Source: Echinometra lucunter (taxonomy: Eukaryota > Echinodermata > Echinoidea > Camarodonta > Echinometridae). From it: a stretch of DNA of 64,000 nucleotides. The DNA lies in assembly GCA_029962745.1 (NCBI GenBank), contig CM057157.1, positions 739,491 through 803,490 on the forward strand, written 5' to 3'. Within the stretch, counting starts at the first letter, position 1. Every line of letters starts with the position of its first letter. Below are positions 56,583 to 64,000 of the stretch, in pieces. The translations under genes and the position numbers were made by a program. A model generated the notes under the pieces. The model did not search any database. It was not told the DNA's origin and was given only the letters and a program-made list of their open reading frames with translations.

Positions 56583-57964
56583 TTAAGTTTTCTGCGTTTG
56601 AAGGCATGAAACATGAATTTTATTCGCTACCTAACATACCAAATGCTTAAATGAGCAAGAGTTTAAAATGGCAAAAACTGCAGTTTTGACATCTTTTGCG
56701 AGGAGAGTTTGATCTAATGCAGAGGAAGTGATATTTTGGAAGGTTATTTGCGACTTTTGCAATTGACACCTATCAATTCACGGTTGAATGAACACATGAT
56801 AAAAACAAAATATCACCATGTTGAAATCATTAAGTAATTATTGCCTTAATTTTGTGCACAAAAAATCTTATTGATAACATTTTTATCATTTTTATATGAC
56901 CGGTGTACACGTATCAATGATCCCATGGCATTTAATTGGAAATTCACGCTTCAATGAGCACGCGGGACTTGAAAAGCCTTTTTTCACCTATCGACCGAAA
57001 TTCAAAATGCTTAATTTGGGTAACCATGATAAGTCTTCTTGGAGAAATCTTCCGATTTGATTTTCATCGAAATCCCGACCTCTTAAGCATCAGTGAGCAA
57101 ATGAGACAAGAACACTATGCAAATAAGCAACAAGTTTGAGGCGTTGTCCCTGCTCCGTGCTGCATCGGATACTTATTTTGGTGCAAGATCCCGTCAGTTA
57201 ATGACCTCCTGAAGATATGTGCTAATTTCCATGAAATAATTCCCCGTAGAATGAACAAGAATCATCAGTGAAAATAGGTCAATTTTCACCTTTAAATCTG
57301 CTAAACTCTGCTCCCTAACTGTACATAGTGTCAATGGGAAGAAAATAGAAAATGAAATCTGGTCTATTTTCATTTATGATTACTGATCAATCTACTATGA
57401 GTTTTATCATGAAATTTAGCACATATCTTCCTGAGGTCACTAACTAAAGGGATCTTACGCCAAACTAACTATCCGATGCGGCATGGAGTAGGGACAAAGC
57501 GCTAAACTTTCTCCTCATTCGCATAATTTTCTTGTCTCTTTTGCTCACTGATGCTTAAGAGGTCGGGATTTCGATGAAAATCAAATCGGGGAACTCTCCA
57601 AGAAAACTTATCATGGTTACCCAAGTTAAGCATTTTGAACGTTGATCGATAGGTGGAAAAAAAGAGCTTTTTCAGGGCACGTGCTCATTGAAATGTGAAC
57701 TTTTAATTAAATGCCATGAGATCATTGATACGTGTACACCGTTCATGTAAACATGCTTAAAAAATTAACAATTGCACAAAAATAAGGCAATAATTACTTA
57801 ATAATTTCAACATGGTGATATTTTGCTTTTGTTATGTGTTAATTCAACCGTGAATTGATAGGTATCAATTGCAAAAGTCGCAAACACCCTTCTAAAACAT
57901 GAATTCCTGTGCATTAGATCAAATTTGTCAAAAGATGTCAAAACTGCAGTTTTTGCCATTTTAA

Positions 57965-58443
57965 AGGGGGTACCCAATGCTGAAACAATGTTAGCTCATT
58001 CGAAAGAGCATGATTTTATTAGCAGAAAATCATCTGCCTAATTTTTTTTAAAGTCGTGTTGCCAAGGAAACCCCAAAATGTAAGATTTCAGGATATTTTT
58101 GACCTCTCAGCTGTGACCCAGTTTCAACTGGGTACCCACTTTCACGTCAAATTGACGTCAAAGTGGGTACCTTGTCGCGCACTTATAGCAAAATGCGCGC
58201 AAGGTATAATACATATTGTACAGTCTAGCGCGCAGCACATCTGCAACGCGCGAAGTTGGGTACCCACTTTTGCGTCATACCTCATCCTCAAATTTTTTGG
58301 TCAGCTCTTGACTTTTTATGATAAAAATAGCCAAAATGCATGAAATTTCGATTGAAAATCATCATATTTTTAATGTAATGACTCTTAGAATTCTAGTCCC
58401 GATCATATATTAAAAGATTTTTTTTTACCATTGTGTAATCACT
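57965..58443. mobile_element. 479-bp TTAA-flanked insertion in right arm
   Basis: TTAA at 57961-57964 and 58444-58447; the mirror position in the left arm (near 56663) has a single TTAA. Contains a perfect-looking hairpin at about 58130-58171 (GGGTACCCACTTTCACGTCA and its inverse). Ends are only weakly inverted. Confidence 0.82.
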
Positions 58444-58849
58444 TTAACCTCTTGCACACTCAAGCATGAAATTTGGCGCACAACTCATTTGGTACGTTTG
58501 GTAGCGAATAAAAATTCATGTTGCGTGCTTTCAAACGCAGAAAACGTAAAGTATGCTCAGAAATCATTGCATCAAAGTCATTGCATGAAGCTTGTGAACT
58601 TTTGAAAATGACAATTTTGCATTTAGGTCGTGTTCACTGAAGCGTGAATGAAGGGTTTGCTCTGAATTTTACAAGAAATGTAGCTGAGAAGTGTTGCGAC
58701 ATGAATCTGTGTTCAGATTTCATCAAAGGTTCCTGACTGAAAAATATAATAATAATACAGAGATATGTTTTAGGGGGAACTTACTTTTTGTGTTGTGTTT
58801 AGTTTAGTCGGAAATAGGGGTCCTCGTGCACCATCAAGGAACATTTTTT

Positions 58850-59285
58850 GACCAACTTTTCTTGTAATGCCTGGAGAGTCAGTTTAATGACTTTCTTATG
58901 TTCCCTTTACGAACTCGTGTCCCATGGGATTCACAATTTGGGCAATTTGGGGGCCACCTTGGATTTTCAAAATGAAAATCAGAGATCGTCATATTTTTGG
59001 ACCTTGAAACTGTACAAACATAAAAATATACATTCCCCAATATGATTTTGATAGGAGGAATCGACTGGAACCATATATGCACAATGTGAGAATAGTTTAT
59101 GAGAAAAAATATAATTTATGCCCAAATTCAAATATTTTTGGTCAAAAATTTGTATATGCATTAATATCTTTCTGTTTCATTTCAAACACCAACAATGAAT
59201 GCATATTTTTAGCATCAAGTTTGAAAGAGGAAATATTTACGAGAATATTGATATCTTCTTCTTATCGGATCACTATGCCACAGCA
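58850..59285. other. Non-coding, nothing recognised
   Basis: AT-rich; no exon, TIR or LINE motif I can support. Confidence 0.4.
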
Positions 59286-59293
59286 GGTCATGC

Positions 59294-60084
59294 TTAGATT
59301 GTCCCAATCCAGTGGTGGATGCATTGCTTTGCATAAGGGGTCAGAGCTGCAAGATCTAATTGCGTGCAAGGCGCTGGTAGATCAAGGAGATGTTGCATAG
59401 TCTGCTCCTCTCCACACAGGCAGGTGGTGTCGTTATTTCCACTACACCCCCACTTTGCTAGGTTCGTTCTGGAGCAGCCGACAGCAGTTCTTGGTTGCAG
59501 CAAGACCAGAAAGGCCATGCCTCGTTGGCGCCAGAAGGTAGTGTTTCATTAGGGCTTATATAAGACACAGTATATGCCGCGTGAGTAAGACGTTCAGTCC
59601 ACAGGGATAGACGCTGGTTGTCAGGACTTTTGTTCAGTGCCTCCGCAGAATGCATGAAGCTGTGCCTAGATTTCAGCCTCTTTAATGTTGGTTCATAACT
59701 GAAGAGAGGGTGGCGAGTGTCATTTTCCTGTTTCCGTTTTTCCCTCTGAGATGCGACAGTCCTGCGGAGGCGGGGGGGGGGGGGCAATCCCACTCAGTAG
59801 GTAAAGGTCTTCAACCTTTGTGGGCTTTAAGCAGCCAGTAATAGCCCGACATGCAGAATTCAAGACAGGGTGGTGGCATGAGCTGATCTACTCCAGACAG
59901 GTGACGCATACTCTGCAATAGCGTAGCATAAAGCCAAGGTTGTTGTACGTATTGTCTTAGCATCAGCACCCCACTTTGTATTGGCCAGCTCCCTAAGGAT
60001 ACCCTTCCTGGCTTTTACTAAACACTCCGGTCGCGGCGCGCTGGAAAACACTCTGGTCGTGGAATGCTGGGTATGGGGCGCCAA
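59294..60084 (-). mobile_element. LINE fragment (Jockey/I-like), C-terminal half of RT ORF
   Basis: Minus-strand frames: RELANTKWGADAKTIRTTTL, CYAIAEYASPVWSRSAHAT, then LKSRHSFMHSAEALN, and a C-terminal zinc-knuckle-like CLCGEEQTMQHLLD. L-A-x-x-x-W-G-A-x...A-E-Y-x-x-P-V-W and C-x-C-G-x-x-Q-T-M are endings of such LINE proteins. Frames are broken and the 5' end is cut at the next foldback element. Confidence 0.78.
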
Positions 60085-60528
60085 TTGTTAATCAAGTTAT
60101 TTGGTCCAAAACTATACAATTTAGTTTCAAAAGTTCACTCAGCGCTCTATTTCTTAAAAGAATTCACGAACAGAGAACCATTTTGTTGCAAAATGAAATA
60201 CAACAGATGATTTGCAACAAAAACCTCCTACCAATATGAATAAACAGAAAGGATTTCTAATTATGATTTCTCATTAAGCCGGCGTTATAAAGCCTGCTAT
60301 ATTCATTTCGCCCGGGCCATTGACCCTGTTTCGTTACAAACACTTTCTGCATAGCAGAGGATGGGGGATCAGTTTGCCAGAGTATGCTTGTGCGGGTGGT
60401 TATTATGTTAGTGACTGTAGTTTTGGACCAAATAACCTACTTAACACTTGGCGCACCATACCCAGCGATCCGCGACCCGAGTGTTTTCCAGCGCGACGCA
60501 ACCCGAGTGTCACGGTTTAGTAAAAGCC
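60010..60528. mobile_element. Foldback element F1
   Basis: GGCTTTTACTAAACACTCC at the left and GTTTAGTAAAAGCC at the right, with long inverted arms (AAAACTATAC..., GGACCAAATAAC). Adjoins a LINE on the left and F2 on the right. Confidence 0.75.
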
Positions 60529-60552
60529 CTATTCCTTGATCCCACTTTTGCC

Positions 60553-61575
60553 GGCTTTTGCTAAACGCTCGGGTCGGGGCTAGCTGAGCCATTTTTTTTT
60601 TAATGGTGTCTCCAAATCAGCCCACACGATGGGAAAATTGTATTGAAGCACAGATTGGAAATTATCGACAATTTTGAAACATTGCTAATCATGGCTACAT
60701 GTGTATGTACATCTTAAGATATTTTATCTCCCTTCATTTCCGCCTTCATTCCTCTTCAGTGTGATTCCATATTCTTCTGCAATTCATCTCGTCCCCATCT
60801 ATCCTCATTTCTGGTGCATTTTACCACAATTTCCATAAGACCAATGATATTCTCTGTTTCTGTATTTCTTTTCCCTTTTTACCCTTGTGTAATGTGTTCT
60901 TTGTTTCCCACAATTCATTTTTTTCTATTTCCATCCATTCTTGAAATGTTTACCCTATTCAGTTTTATTAGTTTTATTTAGTTTTATTTTCATGTCAGTC
61001 TTGAACACAAAATTCGACATTCAGTCTTTAACAACAAAATTCTACATTTTATTCTATCTCTTTATTTACCTTATGTTTTTCTATCATGTGATTTACATAA
61101 AAATCTTTATCACTGTTAAACTTGGCCAATAATTTATTTCAATTTTACACTTTAACTCAAATCATTCCATACTATTCCTTTCTTTCATTGTTTTTGTATT
61201 CCTTTCTTATTAATTTCCCACTGTACATCTTTGCAATCGTTCCATTCTTCATCGTTTCCATTCTGTCATACTCCCTTCCTTGCAGTCTTACACTTTCTTT
61301 AAAGTTCAGTTTATGTACCTAGTATTCTTTCTTTCGTACTGTCAATCCTTATTATTGTCTTCTTATTGTTCAGTTGATGAAGAGCAACTTTCAACTTTTT
61401 TGTTTTTTTTTTGCAGTAGATTTCCCCTCGAATCCGCCTTGAAGACAACAACGAAAAAGGGTTACAAAGAAATCGATAATTTTCAATAAAATTTTCCCAT
61501 CGTGTAGGCCGATTTAAAGACACCATTAAAAAAAAATTGCTCAGCGAGCCGCGACCCGAGTATTTAGTAAAAGCC
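60553..61575. mobile_element. Foldback element F2, same ends as F1
   Basis: GGCTTTTGCTAAACGCTCGG at the left, CCGAGTATTTAGTAAAAGCC at the right; inner arms AATGGTGTCTCCAAATC and GATTTAAAGACACCATT. The interior is AT-rich with poly-T-like ORFs of no meaning. The right end cuts the LINE at 61576. Confidence 0.75.
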
Positions 61576-62510
61576 TTGATGAGATACTTTATGCCACTTT
61601 TCTGTCTTGCCAAACAGCTTCAAATCATCCATGTAAAGTAGATGGTTGATTTTTGCTTTGCTCTTGAACTCATATCCTAGCTTGGATCTTGTAAGCACCT
61701 TAGTTAACGGTGTCATTGCCATCACAAACAGCAGTGGAAATAGACTATCTCCCTGAAAAATTCCTCTCTTGATAATGACTTCCCCAAGCACTTCACCATT
61801 ACTTTCCAGCTCAGTTCTCCATTTCGTCATACTAGTGATGAGGAGCCTTCTGATGTTGTCTGCTACCCCTAACATTTCCGTAGACTCGTTGATCAAGCAG
61901 TGCGGAACCATGTCGTATGCTTTCTTGTAGTCAATCCATGCCATTGCAAGGTTTGTTTTTCGTTTCTTGCTGTCTTTCATATTTCCTTTGTCGATGCATA
62001 GTTGGTCTTTTGTTCCTCTACTTCCTTTTCTACATCCCTTCTGTTCCCATGGTAATATCTCTTGATTGTCTAAATGTTGATATATTTCTTCTGAGATTAT
62101 GCCAGTCAGTAACTTCCAGAGGATTGGCAAGCAGGTAATTGGACGATAGTTTGATGGAATCCTTTGGTGGGATCCTTTGGGATGCGAACCGTTCTTCCTT
62201 TTGTCATTCATTCAGGGGTTTACCATTCACGACAATCTCGTTCATTTGCAAGCTCAGCCTCTCATGAAGATCTGTGAACCTTTTAACCCAGAAAGCCTGC
62301 ACACCGTCTGGGCCGACAGCTTTCCATGGCGCCATTTTCCCAATGATCTTTTCGAGCTTGTTTTTGTTGATTGTCAGCTCAACCTGTGCAACTATAGTTG
62401 CGCATAATTCTTCTTTCGTTGTTTTCAACCACCTAGCTTCTCGGTTGTGGTAATGTGGTTTACTCCAAATGTTGCTCCAGAAGGCAATTGCAGCAGCTGG
62501 ATCAGGTGCA
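61576..62510 (-). mobile_element. Non-LTR retrotransposon RT domain (R2/R4/NeSL-like)
   Basis: Two overlapping minus-strand frames: APWKAVGPDGVQAFWVKRFT, then after a frameshift [59 protein letters not shown] (motif A), [18 protein letters not shown] and [12 protein letters not shown] (YMDD catalytic box). 3' end lost at F2, frameshift near 62210, and split upstream by the repeat at 62512-63185. Clade assignment is loose. Confidence 0.85.
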
Positions 62511-62511
62511 G

Positions 62512-63185
62512 TCGGGGGGGGGCAGAGTGCCCCCCTGAAGGATTTCAGCGGGAAAATTCACCAAACCACCGGGAAAAAATGAAAGGGAGGGAAAGGAAGA
62601 AAAAGGAAGGGAGAAAGGGAAAGGAAGAAGAAGAAAGGAAAAGAAAGAAGAAGAAAGAAAAAGAAAGAAGGAGAAAGGGAAAGAAAGAAGGAGAAAGGGA
62701 AAGGAAGAAGGAGAACGGGAAAGAAAAAAGCAAAAAAGGGAGAAAGGAGAAGAGAGAGAGGGAAACGAGGGAAAGGGGAAAAAAGAAAAAAGCAAAGGGA
62801 AGCAAAAGAAATGAGGGAAAATTTAGTACCCAAACCCCGGAGTTTCCGGGTGCTCCACTGCCTGGACCCCCTCAGGGCTTTCCCTGTAGACCCCCCATCA
62901 GGGGGCCCTAAGCCAGAACCCTGGGCCCCGCCCGCTAGGGGCTTCGCAACAAGCAACTCGCAGTACAGGCTCACCTCCGTATATTCTATTTCTAGACTTG
63001 GATACCGGGAAATTTTCGGCTCTGCCCCCCCCCCCCCCCCCCCGATAACAGGCAGAGAATGTAAGAGGCCGGGAACAGTCAACGAACAATTCAAATTAAC
63101 GTCAGAGCTTCCGCGCTTCGCGCAAGAAGGGAAAATCACCATCCCTGCACCCTCCCCTCTAGGGAGCACTACATTGGCGTAAATT
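62512..63185. repeat. GC-tract dispersed repeat inserted into the LINE
   Basis: Begins with a G run and GCAGAGTGCCCCCCTG, has ~240 bp of purine (GGGAAAGGAAG) repeats, ends GCGCTTCGCGCAAGAAGGG ... GGCGTAAATTCC. LINE coding sequence resumes on both sides (FWSNIWSKPHYHNRE at left, WIYQEING at right), so this is a nested insertion. Confidence 0.75.
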
Positions 63186-63960
63186 CCGGGGGTTGGGGAT
63201 CTATCATCCCCACTTGGGGAAGAGGGGGGATTTGTTTTTCCATTAATTTCTTGGTAGATCCACTTCAGGTTTTTCTAAAACAAGGAATTTTGTCTGTACT
63301 GTGCCACTCGATCGGTGCACCTCTTTACTTTCGCTGTAGTGCTTGTTATTCTTTGTTTAAGTTCCTCCATGACGATCTTCATTCCTTTCCTTCTAATACT
63401 ATACTTCTCCTCTAGGTAAGGGAACTCATTAATTTCTGCGTTGCCAATGTTTTTCTCCGTCAGTCTTGATAGGTCTCCTCCATCCCTTTATCTGATAATT
63501 AAGCCTCTTTTTCCATGGTGGTTGACAGTGCTTTGTTGTGTTCTCCCGTTTTCTTACATCTAGTATCTCTGTAACAATTGCTCCTGCATAAATGAGGTCA
63601 TTAGTATCCTCAATGCTGTCTGAGCTGATAAACTCCATAACATCGTTGACTTATTGAGTTTCTATGAGTAGTTTCTCTCTTGGTATTCTTTTCAGATTAG
63701 GAGGGATTGGGCGCTCTCCTGGTGTTAAGCCCCTTTTTATCTCCAATAATCTTATCTTTAGGTCTTCCCGCTCTTCATCTAATCTGTCAGTGGTTGAACC
63801 TAATTCTCTTTGAATTGGAGCTGTCGTTTCTGTCTGCTCTTCTTCTCTTCCCGGTCTGAAAACTTCCTCTTGCTCAACTCTCACAGGTTCATACACTTTT
63901 CGCTTGCTCCCTTCCCTCCCAACTTCAGTCAGTAACTCATTTCTTTGCATCACACGTACC
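63186..63960 (-). mobile_element. Same LINE, N-terminal ORF region
   Basis: Minus-strand pieces: REKLLIETQ and a charged DRLDEEREDLKIRLLEIKRG upstream, SDSIEDTNDLIYAGAIVTEI then PPWKKRLNYQIKGWRRPI, and KNLKWIYQEINGK downstream. These are the pre-RT segments of the same retrotransposon family; the frame is broken several times and it continues towards the right edge. Confidence 0.7.
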
Positions 63961-64000
63961 TAATCTGCAAGTGCCTGCTCTGTTGTTGGGAAAAGACCCT

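Larger units (their letters stand above)
55755..58823. mobile_element. 3.1-kb palindromic (foldback) element, axis near 57.3 kb
   Basis: The left arm (e.g. CATGAATTTTATTCGCTACC near 56608, TCAATTCACGGTTGAATG near 56773) recurs inverted in the right arm (near 58500 and 57845). Each arm is about 1 kb once the TTAA-flanked insertions are removed. No coding potential recognised. Outer borders approximate; no TSD seen. Confidence 0.85.

Noticed and set aside
62447..63182. Long Lys/Glu-rich and Phe/Ser-rich ORFs on both strands
   Set aside because: Created by the purine-rich tract in a dispersed repeat inserted into a LINE.

Overview
The window is animal nuclear DNA, not bacterial. It shows intron-split extracellular-domain exons with strict splice phases, tRNA-derived SINEs, several LINE fragments, a Tc1/mariner element, many foldback elements, long microsatellites and very many poly-G/poly-C runs. 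The mix of C-type lectin, immunoglobulin and EGF exons with the recurring GCGAGCGAAGCGAGCGAG-type motif and poly-G-flanked repeats suggests a marine deuterostome, most likely an echinoderm. That assignment is inference from general character; no taxonomic marker gene is present.

All host exons I can support lie on the minus strand, so transcription runs from high to low coordinates. From the left edge up to about 41.4 kb they assemble into one receptor: CTLD-0 (41.4-38.9 kb), CTLD-1B (36.5-33.2), CTLD-1A (28.7-25.6), CTLD-2 (13.0-11.5), CTLD-3 (11.2-9.8), Ig-A, Ig-B, five EGF-like exons, a third Ig-like exon, one FN3 exon and a transmembrane exon at 417-582. Ig-Ig-EGF-Ig-FN3-TM is the ectodomain plan of the Tie/TEK angiopoietin-receptor family, and the Ig-B/EGF sequence motifs fit. 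The added N-terminal C-type lectin domains are the unusual part. Any kinase domain would lie beyond the left edge and cannot be seen. Every domain is bounded by phase-1 introns; each CTLD is split into three exons with the internal pattern phase 0 then phase 2.

A second, paralogous block at 44.1-55.0 kb repeats CTLD-1(last exon)-CTLD-2-CTLD-3-Ig-A-Ig-B but has no EGF, FN3 or TM exons before a 500-base N gap (42831-43330). It is either the 5' part of the same enlarged gene or a truncated tandem paralogue.

Between and inside the exons the DNA is dominated by mobile elements. A roughly 6-kb segment carrying CTLD-1 was duplicated (copy A, about 13404-29219; copy B, about 31465-37470). Copy B preserves the empty target sites of two large insertions found in copy A: a 6.7-kb element with arms of more than 2 kb in inverted orientation (13731-20405, TSD TAA), and a 3.6-kb hAT-like element (20876-24499, 8-bp TSD). 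The hAT-like element contains a dead Tc1/mariner element, which in turn contains a 254-bp foldback MITE with a 9-bp TSD. The right-hand 9 kb (55-64 kb) is mostly repeats: a 3.1-kb palindrome with two TTAA-flanked insertions in opposite arms, two LINE fragments and two foldback elements sharing end sequences.

Exon borders were read by eye from splice consensus plus phase consistency. Element borders given to the base rest on visible target-site duplications; those marked approximate do not.
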